A program made the translations under genes and the position numbers. Below, one piece after another: positions 8,594 through 16,558 of a stretch of DNA of 49,939 nucleotides; within the stretch, counting starts at the first letter, position 1, and every line of letters starts with the position of its first letter. The stretch comes from Shewanella inventionis (lineage in GTDB: Bacteria > Pseudomonadota > Gammaproteobacteria > Enterobacterales > Shewanellaceae), in the NCBI RefSeq assembly GCF_014641855.1, contig NZ_BMII01000035.1:1-49939 (forward strand), in the 5' to 3' direction. The notes below the pieces were generated by a model. That model searched no databases, was not told the DNA's origin, and saw only the letters and a program-made list of their open reading frames with translations.

Positions 8594-9273
8594 TGGATTG
8601 GCAAGCATTATGGTTGTCGGTCAAGTTGAGCTGTTTTACTGTTGTCTTTTTGATCCCCTTAGCCATATTGGTTGGCCGTGGTTTGGCCTATTTTCAGTTT
8701 CGTGGTAAGTCCTGGGTCGAAGCCTTAATACTTGTGCCCTTGGTGCTACCTCCGACAGTTATAGGTTACTATTTGCTGGTGGGTTTAGGTAATCAAAGCA
8801 TAATAGGCCAGTATGTAGAGCAGATGTTTGGCCAACAATTGGTCTTTCATTTTTCGGGTCTTGTTATTGCGTCAATTCTAGTTAATATCCCATTTGCTGT
8901 GCAGCCGATACAGCGCGCTTATGAAACCATTCCAATTGATATTCGAGATGCAGCAGCCTGTTGCGGTATGAGCCGTTTGCGGATTTTTATGAAAATAGAA
9001 TTGCCCATGGTTTGGCCGGGGGTGCTAACTGCTTTAGTGTTGTGTTTTTCTCATGTATTAGGTGAATTTGGTGTTGTGTTGATGCTCGGTGGCAACATAG
9101 CCGGTGAAACAAAAACCATTTCAATAGCGATATATGATAGCGTGCAAGCGTTCGATTTCGATTCAGCAGGGATGATGTCGTTGGTTTTATTACTTTTTGC
9201 TGTGAGTGCTTTGGCATTGACTACCAGTATGTCTCGGCGCTTAGGAGGCCATAATGGCGCCACGCAGCGCTGA
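8593..9273 (+). CDS. modB: Molybdate ABC transporter permease ModB
   Basis: This 226-residue inner-membrane permease has about five hydrophobic spans. The ABC-contact loop reads IRDAAACCGMSRLRIFMKIELP, a clear EAA motif (about residues 116-137). The sequence between VLPPTVIGYYLL and the end follows E. coli ModB closely. The ATG shares one base with the modA stop (TAATG), so translation is coupled. It overlaps modC by 20 bases. Confidence 0.95.
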   Translation: MDWQALWLSVKLSCFTVVFLIPLAILVGRGLAYFQFRGKSWVEALILVPLVLPPTVIGYYLLVGLGNQSIIGQYVEQMFGQQLVFHFSGLVIASILVNIPFAVQPIQRAYETIPIDIRDAAACCGMSRLRIFMKIELPMVWPGVLTALVLCFSHVLGEFGVVLMLGGNIAGETKTISIAIYDSVQAFDFDSAGMMSLVLLLFAVSALALTTSMSRRLGGHNGATQR

Positions 9274-10366
9274 TTTAACTTGCCATATCAATCAAGCATC
9301 GCCGATACCATTAGTCGCTAACTTTACCTGCAAAGCAGGTGAGGTGTTAGCGGTTGTTGGGCCATCGGGTGGCGGTAAGACCACCTTGCTAAGAATGATT
9401 GCCGGATTAGCCACGCCTAAGCATGGACACATAAAATGTGGTGATGCAATGTGGTTTGATGCGAACTCATCACTTTCGTTAACGCCTCAACAGCGTCACA
9501 TTGGCTACATGCCGCAACATTTTGGTTTATTTCCACATTTGTCGGCATTAGAAAACGTGATAGCTGGACTTGATCATGTGCCCAAAGCAATACGAAAGCA
9601 GCGAGCATTAGACTGGTTAGAGCGGGTTAATCTGCACGGGCTGCCAGATAGGTTACCAACACAGCTTTCCGGTGGACAGCGCCAGCGAGTTGCTTTAGCA
9701 AGGGCATTAGCACGCGAGCCCTCAATTTTGTTACTTGATGAGCCTTTTTCCGCTGTTGATCGAGAAACCCGTGAGCGCTTATATATTGAGTTAGCAAGGC
9801 TTAAGCTGCAATTGTCTATCCCTGTGATTATGGTCACTCATGACATTCATGAAGCGTTATTGCTAGCCGATAAAATGATGCTGATAAGCCAAGGCAAAAT
9901 GTTACAGCAGGGCAAACCTTTTGAAGTATTATCCCATCCCAATGATGAAGCCGTAGCCAGACAAATGGGCTTACGTAATATTTTTGATGGGCAGGTGGTT
10001 GAGCAAGACGCTACGCGGAATATGACCTGGTTTACCCTAGGGGATAAGTTAATTGTAAGCGACAGCTCACCGCATGTTTCACAGGGACAAGCAATTCGTT
10101 GGGTTATTCCTAATCAAGGTATCCGCTTTAATGCCATTAGTAGCGGCCGTTTGTGTAAAAGTTTAAATAAACTCGATGTGTTGATTGAGTCTGTATTGGT
10201 AATGGGTGAATCATCACGCGTGATAGCCTCAATTATTGGTATTGGTTCGGTGATTAATGCGGATGTGCCAACCCATTTAGTCGATAAGCTGGGGCTGCAA
10301 GTTGGAATGCAAACAACAATTGCATTAAAGTCCGAACAAATTCATATTTTAAATGCGTCATCCTAG
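9254..10366 (+). CDS. modC: Molybdate ABC transporter ATPase ModC
   Basis: This 370-residue ATPase energises molybdate uptake. Walker A is GPSGGGKT at residues 36-43. The signature LSGGQRQRVALARALA and Walker B ILLLDEPFSAVD follow in normal order, with the H-loop VTHD after them. A C-terminal TOBE-like domain from about residue 290 is where molybdate regulates the transporter in related ModC proteins. The ATG lies inside the end of modB and is preceded by AGGAGG. No modE regulator gene is in the window. Confidence 0.95.
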   Translation: MAPRSADLTCHINQASPIPLVANFTCKAGEVLAVVGPSGGGKTTLLRMIAGLATPKHGHIKCGDAMWFDANSSLSLTPQQRHIGYMPQHFGLFPHLSALENVIAGLDHVPKAIRKQRALDWLERVNLHGLPDRLPTQLSGGQRQRVALARALAREPSILLLDEPFSAVDRETRERLYIELARLKLQLSIPVIMVTHDIHEALLLADKMMLISQGKMLQQGKPFEVLSHPNDEAVARQMGLRNIFDGQVVEQDATRNMTWFTLGDKLIVSDSSPHVSQGQAIRWVIPNQGIRFNAISSGRLCKSLNKLDVLIESVLVMGESSRVIASIIGIGSVINADVPTHLVDKLGLQVGMQTTIALKSEQIHILNASS

Positions 10367-10499
10367 CGCTGATAATTGCCGATAACGCCCTGTTTTATGG
10401 CATTTATGATCAATTATTAATCTTAGATTTCTTGGGACTTTGGCTGCGGTTAGGTAGAGTAGTGGTGTAATAAAGTTTTCAATCAAATAGAGGCTCGTG

Positions 10500-11021
10500 A
10501 TGGTTCGGTTGCTATTGGCAATATGCTTTCTTCCTTGTGCCGTGATGGCAACGCCATCAATGCATACCTTATTGATCAATGGCGATTTTTTAAAGCCAAT
10601 TGTGGTCATGAAGCAGTTAGAGCAACAAGATAAAGGCACGATATGTGACTTTGATGTTGAGGTGGAGGAAGGTTTACTGGTTTACAAAATTTCTATGGTG
10701 GATGTAGAAACGCGTAAAATGAGTAAATATCAATACCGGGCACTAGATGGTGTGCTGCTAAACGAAAAGACATCTGTGTATAGTTCTGATGACATTGGCC
10801 CTGTGAATGCAGCCAAAATGTTGCAAGCTAAGCAAATGACATTTTCAGCACTGGTGGCACTAGCGATTGAAGATCAACAAGGATACTTAACGCAAGCGGA
10901 ATTGGACCACGATTTATCCATTAGTTATCTTGAACTAAAACTCCTCAATCAAGACAGCAAAAACACCATTGCTTTCGATATTGAAACTCTGCGTCCACTT
11001 CCTCTGCTCAAATGGGATTAA
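10500..11021 (+). CDS. Secreted PepSY-like protein next to a two-component system
   Basis: This 173-residue protein starts at ATG 10500, six bases after AGAGG. A GTG one codon earlier is less likely. A signal peptide (LLLAICFLPCAVMA) predicts export. The C-terminal half (ALVALAIEDQQG, then LTQAELD, then FDIETLRPL) follows the PepSY pattern of helix, strands and a DxxTG-like end. The first half, around the VEEGLLVYKI segment, may be a second, degenerate copy. PepSY proteins often modulate sensor kinases or proteases. The next gene starts seven bases later, so it probably forms an operon with the regulator and kinase. The PepSY assignment is from pattern only. Confidence 0.6.
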   Translation: MVRLLLAICFLPCAVMATPSMHTLLINGDFLKPIVVMKQLEQQDKGTICDFDVEVEEGLLVYKISMVDVETRKMSKYQYRALDGVLLNEKTSVYSSDDIGPVNAAKMLQAKQMTFSALVALAIEDQQGYLTQAELDHDLSISYLELKLLNQDSKNTIAFDIETLRPLPLLKWD

Positions 11022-11028
11022 AGACTCT

Positions 11029-11712
11029 ATGACTAAGCGTATTTTATTGGTTGAAGATGATGCCACCACGTTAAAGTATGTGGCCAACGGTTTTACTGCA
11101 CAAAAGTACCAGGTAGACAGCGCAACAGATGGTCAAGAAGGCTTAACGTTAGCCAAACACAATCAATATGACTTACTCATTTTAGATCGTATGTTACCTA
11201 AGCTAGACGGCCTGACTCTTTTGTCAGCATTACGCACCAGCGGTAACAAAACCCCAGTGTTAATTCTTTCTGCTTTGAGTCACGTTGATGAACGTGTTAA
11301 AGGCTTGCGTGCTGGTGGTGATGACTACATGACCAAACCTTTTGCATTTGCTGAACTATTAGTACGTGCCGAAAAGTTAATTCAACGCAATGTTGTTGAG
11401 CCCGCTGCAACCGATATTGAAGTCGGCGGCCTAAAAATGGAGTTGCTCACACGAAAAGTGACGCTTGATGACAGTGAATTAATGTTACAGCCAAAAGAGT
11501 TCCAGCTGCTTAAGTATTTAATGGAGCATCCAAATCAAGTGATTAGCCGCACGTTATTATTTGAAGCCGTGTGGGATTATCACTTCGACCCGCGTACCAA
11601 TGTCATTGATGTGCATATTGCAAAACTGCGTCGTAAGTTTGAAGAGTTAGGGCATGGCGAGTTAATTGAAACAGTAAGGGGTGCGGGTTATCGCCTCTGC
11701 AAAGGCCATTAA
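11029..11712 (+). CDS. OmpR-family response regulator
   Basis: This 227-residue DNA-binding regulator has receiver acid pocket E9-D10-D11, phospho-acceptor D53 (LILDRMLP) and K103 (MTKPF). A winged-helix domain follows from about residue 130, with the typical TRTNVIDVHIAKLRRK-like recognition region and the ETVRGAGYRL end. The ATG at 11029 gives the canonical MTKRILLVEDD start. An in-frame start 20 codons earlier overlaps the preceding gene and adds an unlikely tail. It is the partner of the kinase that overlaps its 3' end. The stimulus is unknown; receiver style resembles copper or quinolone-sensor type regulators. Confidence 0.92.
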   Translation: MTKRILLVEDDATTLKYVANGFTAQKYQVDSATDGQEGLTLAKHNQYDLLILDRMLPKLDGLTLLSALRTSGNKTPVLILSALSHVDERVKGLRAGGDDYMTKPFAFAELLVRAEKLIQRNVVEPAATDIEVGGLKMELLTRKVTLDDSELMLQPKEFQLLKYLMEHPNQVISRTLLFEAVWDYHFDPRTNVIDVHIAKLRRKFEELGHGELIETVRGAGYRLCKGH

Positions 11713-13021
11713 GCCATATCAAAGTAGTGCATGGCGCATTACGCTTATCTTCTCAACGTTAGTCACCATCTTGATTGTGATGTTGGTTTTAAGCCTTTAT
11801 CGACAATTAGTGATAGAACAGCAAAACCAGGTTGATAAGCATCTTGCTGCAGAAATGCAGCGATATCAGCAATTAGCATTAACCGTAAATCGTAGAAGTT
11901 TTGCGGCGCAAATCCGCGCCGCCGATCCTAAAACGGCGTTAATTGCTTGGCGAAATAGTGTCGACATGGTCGGGGCATTGACCTTTTTGCCAGAAAATAT
12001 GCCCCAGCTTCCCGAAACCAAAGATTTCCCCATTTTTACTGGTGGCCCAGATAAACTGCATATTTTAACGGGCGGATTAGTGATGACTCGCTATGGCCCT
12101 GTGTTAATTGCCACGAGAACCGATCACCTAGCAACCTTAATTGAAAAATTTATTAATGCAGCGTTTTGGGCGGTTGCCTTTACATTAGGGCTCACGCTTG
12201 CGTTAGGGTATATTTTCTCGAAAGCTATCCTTAGACGACTGGTCGAATACAACCGTTTGAGTGAACAAATTGAAGCTGGTCATTACGAAACTCGTTTGCC
12301 TGTAAGTGACAGCCAGGATGAGTTTGATATGTTGGCTAGGCAGTTTAATTTAGTGCTTGATACTCTTGAGCAAAACCTTCGTGCTGTACGCGGGGTTACT
12401 GATAATATTGCCCATGATTTACGGACACCGCTATCGCATTTACGTATAGGGATTGAGCAACTTGCCGACAAACCTACCAAAGAGTTAGCCGATGCCAGTG
12501 CAGAATTACTTGAAGAGCTGGATCATTGCCTAGGAACATTTGATGCGATGTTATCTTTAACACGCATTGAAGAAGGCCAGCAAACCTTAGACTTACAACC
12601 TGTGAGTTTACAGCAAATTTGCCAGGATCTATTTGAGATGGCAGAGGTTATAGCTGAATCACGCGAACAAGAGTTACACATTTCTCTTGAGAATGACGTA
12701 CAGATTAATGGCGACAAATATTTGCTATTTCAGGCGTTGTTTAATTTGGTTGATAACGCAATTAAGTATTCACCAATCGGTGCAGCCATAAGCATTAAGC
12801 AAAGGGGTAAGCACATTCAAATTAGCGATAACGGCCCAGGTATTGTTGATGAAGACAAGGAACGTGTTTTTGATCGCCTAGTTCGTCTCGACCCCAGTCG
12901 CCATTACAAGGGTACAGGTTTAGGTTTGTCGATGGTTAAAGCCATTTTATCGCGCCATAAGGCGACGATTTCATTACATGACAATCATCCAGGATTGTTA
13001 GTGAATATTCATTTTAAGTAA
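11681..13021 (+). CDS. Sensor histidine kinase (HAMP, HisKA, HATPase)
   Basis: This 446-residue kinase overlaps the response regulator by 32 bases. It has a membrane helix at about 17-40, a periplasmic loop to about 155, a second helix at about 155-178, and a HAMP segment. The H-box is DNIAHDLRTPLSH (phospho-histidine near 245), the N-box LVDNAIKYS is near 355, DNGPG is near 384, and GTGLGLSMV follows. The start is weakly supported: GTG at 11681 opens the frame, but AAGGGG abuts it too closely, and no ATG is available before the first membrane helix. The periplasmic loop of about 115 residues has no recognised sensor domain. Confidence 0.9.
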   Translation: MRVIASAKAIKPYQSSAWRITLIFSTLVTILIVMLVLSLYRQLVIEQQNQVDKHLAAEMQRYQQLALTVNRRSFAAQIRAADPKTALIAWRNSVDMVGALTFLPENMPQLPETKDFPIFTGGPDKLHILTGGLVMTRYGPVLIATRTDHLATLIEKFINAAFWAVAFTLGLTLALGYIFSKAILRRLVEYNRLSEQIEAGHYETRLPVSDSQDEFDMLARQFNLVLDTLEQNLRAVRGVTDNIAHDLRTPLSHLRIGIEQLADKPTKELADASAELLEELDHCLGTFDAMLSLTRIEEGQQTLDLQPVSLQQICQDLFEMAEVIAESREQELHISLENDVQINGDKYLLFQALFNLVDNAIKYSPIGAAISIKQRGKHIQISDNGPGIVDEDKERVFDRLVRLDPSRHYKGTGLGLSMVKAILSRHKATISLHDNHPGLLVNIHFK

Positions 13022-13062
13022 CCCGTTTTTTAGCTGCGGGTATTATCGAATTGGATCCATCA

Positions 13063-13740
13063 ATGTATCAATTGCTAAGTGAGCAACCAGACTTTATTGT
13101 GATCAATAAAGCGCCCCATGTGCATTTTCATAGCCAAGATGGCACTGCAGGGGTTATCGCTCAAGCCGAAGCTGATTTAGGCTATAAGTTGTACCCGGTG
13201 CATAGGCTAGATACGCCCACTTCAGGCTTGCTTATTGTGGCAAGAACCCCACATGCCGCCAATGTATTTACTCAAATGTTCACGGCTCATTTGGTACAAA
13301 AATATTATTTGGCCATTGCATTAGGTAAGCCTAAAAAGAAACAAGGCTGGATTATTGGTGATATGGCAAAATCTCGTCGAAGTATGTACAAGTTACTTCG
13401 CACAACAGAAAACCCTGCTATCACCCAGTTTTTTTGTTTAAGCCTTAGTGAAGGTAAACGAGCCTATTTATTAAAACCATTAAGCGGAAAAACCCATCAA
13501 TTAAGAGTTGCACTGGCGAGCATTGGCGTCCCTATTTTAGGGGATACACTCTATGGTCATGTTGAAAGCGATCGCTGTTATTTGCATGCTTATTGTCTGC
13601 ATTTTAACTATTTAGGTCAGCAGTATGCGTTTCAACAATTACCGATAGACGGTGAAGAGTTTAATGATGAGCAGTTCAGACTATCAGTTAATCAGCAATG
13701 GTCACAGCCAGATAGTCTTGACTGGCCTACTAAAAAATAG
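13063..13740 (+). CDS. RluA-family RNA pseudouridine synthase
   Basis: This 225-residue enzyme converts uridine to pseudouridine in RNA. The catalytic motif HRLDTPTSGLL places the active aspartate at residue 50. The later KTHQLRVAL segment (around residue 145) is also characteristic. It has no S4 domain and is short, like the TIGR01621-type subgroup, so it is not RluA, RluC or RluD by length; its RNA target is not known to me. The ATG at 13063 was preferred over a TTG four codons earlier because it gives the typical start MYQ-LLSEQPDFIVINK. It lies 41 bases after the kinase. Confidence 0.87.
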   Translation: MYQLLSEQPDFIVINKAPHVHFHSQDGTAGVIAQAEADLGYKLYPVHRLDTPTSGLLIVARTPHAANVFTQMFTAHLVQKYYLAIALGKPKKKQGWIIGDMAKSRRSMYKLLRTTENPAITQFFCLSLSEGKRAYLLKPLSGKTHQLRVALASIGVPILGDTLYGHVESDRCYLHAYCLHFNYLGQQYAFQQLPIDGEEFNDEQFRLSVNQQWSQPDSLDWPTKK

Positions 13741-13761
13741 CCAGATGGTGTTTTTGATGTG

Positions 13762-14961
13762 TTAATGCTTTGAAGAATTAAATTCGAGATTTTCAGGCTC
13801 TTTAGTGCAAATCGTATTTCGGCCAGCATTTTTGGCCAGGTACATTGCCTCATCTGCTAACTGTAATAATTGTTCAACGCTGATATGATTTTTACAGGTG
13901 GCAGTGCCGATACTTAAGGTGATTGCGATCTCATGATGTTTCCATTTTACCGAGGTGTTATTGATTTGAGATTGGATTTTTTTGGCAACAAACATGGCCT
14001 CCTCGTGATTTGTTGACGGCAAAATGATCAAAAACTCCTCCCCACCATACCGGCAAATAAAATCAATTTTTCTCAGCGAGTGTTGCATTAGCATTGCGGT
14101 ATGTTTAAGTACTGCATCACCGGCCATATGACCATAAGTATCGTTAACCTGTTTAAAGTGATCGACATCGAGGACCAGTAAGCTGTATGCCGAGCCATTG
14201 CGTTGCCATAAGGCATCCACTTCGTCTAGTTTGTCCAGTAATGCGTGACGGTTCCACAAACCTGTAAGGTGATCTTTATTAACCAAACGCGAGACCTTAA
14301 ACACTAAACGAGTTAGCGCGTTGCCATATAATACTAAATTGGTCAGAAGCAATAAAATGATATAACTCCACATAACCATTGGAGAATTTAGCTTATCAGC
14401 CGCCGATAAGTTGGCGAGATCTTCAGGGGAGTAAAAAAGGGCCATTGCGCGGATAACAAAAAGCGCCCCCATGATTAAAAAAGGCACATTAATCAATATC
14501 GCATTTGACATAGACATGTGTTTTTTAGACGCTTTTGCGTTATCAAGGCCTGTGAGTGATATGAGAATGGCTGCGGTAATACTCATCACGATGACAAGAT
14601 AAACGGCATAATCAAGCGACGGCGGAACCAGTAGCATAAGCAAGGCGCAGCTGGCTAACAGTACTAAGTCGAACAAATAAGACGTTGTTTGTTTAAATAA
14701 ATGTTGGCAGCCCCAACGTACAAGCGCAAATCCCAGTAATACAGCCATGTCAGCGATAAACCAATAAAGGTAACTGATCGAATCGGTGCGTTGTGTGTAG
14801 AGTAAGACCCCGCTGACGGTACAGATATTGGCTAGTGCGAAACGCCAACTTGCGTTGGGTGCAATTTTGAACACGCCAGCATATATTGCCCATGCAATGG
14901 TACAGCTTGTACCAATTAAACAAAAAAATTGAACAAAAATAATGCTTTGGCTATGTTCCAT
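13762..14961 (-). CDS. Membrane-bound GGDEF diguanylate cyclase
   Basis: This 399-residue protein has a hydrophobic N-terminal half (about residues 1-230) with some seven membrane spans and no named sensor domain. A GGDEF domain follows. The active site is GGEEF at about 305-309, preceded by RFxHxxxD-type metal and substrate residues (DVDHFKQVNDTYGHMAGD). The product-inhibition I-site RKID stands exactly five residues before GGEEF, so both synthesis of cyclic di-GMP and feedback inhibition look intact. The gene is convergent with the pseudouridine synthase and has its own promoter region. Confidence 0.92.
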   Translation of the reverse strand: MEHSQSIIFVQFFCLIGTSCTIAWAIYAGVFKIAPNASWRFALANICTVSGVLLYTQRTDSISYLYWFIADMAVLLGFALVRWGCQHLFKQTTSYLFDLVLLASCALLMLLVPPSLDYAVYLVIVMSITAAILISLTGLDNAKASKKHMSMSNAILINVPFLIMGALFVIRAMALFYSPEDLANLSAADKLNSPMVMWSYIILLLLTNLVLYGNALTRLVFKVSRLVNKDHLTGLWNRHALLDKLDEVDALWQRNGSAYSLLVLDVDHFKQVNDTYGHMAGDAVLKHTAMLMQHSLRKIDFICRYGGEEFLIILPSTNHEEAMFVAKKIQSQINNTSVKWKHHEIAITLSIGTATCKNHISVEQLLQLADEAMYLAKNAGRNTICTKEPENLEFNSSKH

Positions 14962-15343
14962 ATGACCTGTTCAGTATTGTTGTATGAGTAACAAATAGCG
15001 TGTTAAGGTTTTACAATAGCACACTGGCAGTGATACATACTCAATCGACCTGTCAACATCTTGAAACAAGCGTCTGCGGGACGATAGAGGCAGCATGTTT
15101 GATCACTTATATTGTTGCTAAATGACATCACAACCGGTACCTCACGTGTGGTGTTGTGAGTCACATCTTGGGTTAAGGCTATAGCATGGCAAACATGTGT
15201 ATCAATAAGCAAATTCAATAAACCATGATGTTCGGTTTAACATTGTTAATTTAATTGTTACAAAATAACTTATTAACAAATTGTATCCTTTGCTATTTTT
15301 ATAATTGTATTCTCTAAATTAAGCAACAAAATAAGGATGAAAA
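14962..15343. other. 382-base intergenic region, promoters for divergent genes
   Basis: This stretch separates the GGDEF gene and the Pmp3-type gene, which point away from each other. It becomes very AT-rich over 15235-15330, as expected for the Pmp3 promoter. There are loose dyads, such as TCACAACC with GGTGTTGTGA around 15128-15160 and TTGTTAAT with ATTAACAA around 15244-15280, but neither matches an operator I know. A 71-codon minus-strand frame at 15003-15218 has no recognisable protein character. Confidence 0.5.
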
Positions 15344-15517
15344 ATGGACACAAACAAATTATTATTGGTTATCATTGCGATATTACTGCCTCCTTTAGCG
15401 GTGTTTTTGAAAAACGGTATGGGCAAAGATTTGTTGATCAATATTTTGCTGTGTTTTTTCTTTTTTATTCCGGGTCTTATTCATGCGGTATGGGTGGTGT
15501 TGCAAGAGGACTTATAA
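15344..15517 (+). CDS. Pmp3/YqaE family small membrane protein (UPF0057)
   Basis: This 57-residue gene is easy to miss. It reads MDTNKLLLVIIAILLPPLAV, then a short KNGMGKD loop, then a second hydrophobic helix ending FFIPGLIHAVWVVLQ. That two-helix layout with LPPLAVFL and IPGLIHAxW is diagnostic of the Pmp3/YqaE proteolipid family. Members affect membrane potential and salt or cold tolerance in yeast and plants, and their bacterial role is poorly defined. The ATG is preceded by AAGGA with good spacing. A longer reading frame overlaps it in another phase but encodes nothing recognisable. Confidence 0.9.
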   Translation: MDTNKLLLVIIAILLPPLAVFLKNGMGKDLLINILLCFFFFIPGLIHAVWVVLQEDL

Positions 15518-15587
15518 GCTCGCGGCGAGAATGGATAGTGATTGATGTTGTTTAAGGCTATAATGATGGTTTTGGTGTGAGCCCACG

Positions 15588-15755
15588 ATGAATCGTAAAA
15601 AGAAAATTAACCAAACACTTAAAGCTAAAGCCAAAAAGGCCAACGCAAAGTTACACGCGGCAAATAAAACGCCATACGTTGCCAAAGCTGAGCGCGAGCG
15701 ATTAGCTCAACAAGCTTTATTGGCCTGTGAGCCTCATTTAAGCCAAGAGCCCTAA
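15588..15755 (+). CDS. DUF2986 family small basic protein
   Basis: This 55-residue protein is lysine-rich in its first half (MNRKKKINQTLKAKAKKANA) and continues with TPYVAKAERERLAQQ. That pattern matches the DUF2986 family of marine gammaproteobacteria, for which no function is known. It is predicted soluble and helical. It begins 70 bases after the Pmp3-type gene on the same strand, with only a weak ribosome site (GAGCCC region), and ends in the hairpin shared with moeB. Confidence 0.75.
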   Translation: MNRKKKINQTLKAKAKKANAKLHAANKTPYVAKAERERLAQQALLACEPHLSQEP

Positions 15756-15780
15756 AGACATAACCATCTTGCCTTTAGGG
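15750..15780. terminator. Hairpin between convergent DUF2986 and moeB genes
   Basis: CCCTAAAG and CTTTAGGG are separated by 15 bases and overlap the DUF2986 stop codon. The long loop and poor T tract make it a weak candidate terminator. Confidence 0.45.
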
Positions 15781-16551
15781 TTATTTACCCTTGCCGCACA
15801 CTTTACAATGCGGTTGTTTGGGTAATGTCATTTGCCTGAACTCCATTGTCATTGCATCGACCATTAACAATTTACCAGCCAGAACATTGCCCACTTTACT
15901 CATCACTTTTATCGCTTCAGTTGCCTGAATACAGCCGATCATGCCCACTACAGGGGCCAAAATACCTGACTCGACACAGGTTAGTTGCTGCTCACCAAAC
16001 AACGCACTGAAACACTTGTAACAGGGCGTATTTGTTTGGTAGTCAAATACAGTTACTGTGCCTTCCATCCTTATTGCAGCCGCTGACACCAGTGGCGTTT
16101 TGTGCTCAAAACAGCTTTGATTGAGCTGCTCACGTACTAAAACGTTATCAGTACAGTCGAGTACTAAACTATGTTGGCTAACGAGTTGATTGATTTCATC
16201 GTCTTCTAACAGTTTATTAATAGCGTTGATGCTAATTAACGGATTAAGTTGAGCTAAAGTTTGTTTGGCTGAGTCAACTTTGGCTTGGCCGATGTTTTCA
16301 TCAAAGTGCAAAACTTGGCGTTGTAAATTTGATAATTCAACCGTATCAAAGTCTACCAGAGTTATTTCACCTACACCGGCAACGGCAAGATATTGACTCG
16401 CTGCGCATCCTAATCCGCCTGCGCCGATGATCAATACTTTGGCTTGTTTGAGCTTTTCTTGGCCTTCTATATCCATTGCTTTGATGGAGATTTGGCGACT
16501 ATAGCGGAGCATTTCATTGTCGCTTAATATTTCTTGGTCTTCAGACTGCAT
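15781..16551 (-). CDS. moeB: Molybdopterin-synthase adenylyltransferase MoeB
   Basis: This 256-residue E1-like enzyme activates the C-terminal glycine of MoaD with ATP. The nucleotide motif GAGGLG is at residues 43-48, the zinc ligands are C177, C180, C249 and C252, and the conserved DFDTVELSNLQRQ block follows the first strand. ThiF shares this fold. MoeB is preferred because the gene follows moeA with a seven-base gap and no thiamine genes are near. It acts with the moaD product 8 kb away. Confidence 0.93.
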   Translation of the reverse strand: MQSEDQEILSDNEMLRYSRQISIKAMDIEGQEKLKQAKVLIIGAGGLGCAASQYLAVAGVGEITLVDFDTVELSNLQRQVLHFDENIGQAKVDSAKQTLAQLNPLISINAINKLLEDDEINQLVSQHSLVLDCTDNVLVREQLNQSCFEHKTPLVSAAAIRMEGTVTVFDYQTNTPCYKCFSALFGEQQLTCVESGILAPVVGMIGCIQATEAIKVMSKVGNVLAGKLLMVDAMTMEFRQMTLPKQPHCKVCGKGK

Positions 16552-16558
16552 AATTTTC

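Noticed and set aside
15160..15174. A TGTGAGTCACA palindrome as a CRP site
   Set aside because: The half-sites are separated by one base instead of the six that CRP needs.
15003..15218. A 71-codon minus-strand frame between the GGDEF and Pmp3 genes
   Set aside because: Its composition is unusual, with many Cys and His scattered without motif, and no ribosome site precedes it.
15337..15555. A 72-codon frame overlapping the Pmp3-type gene
   Set aside because: The other phase gives a textbook Pmp3 protein with a better ribosome site.
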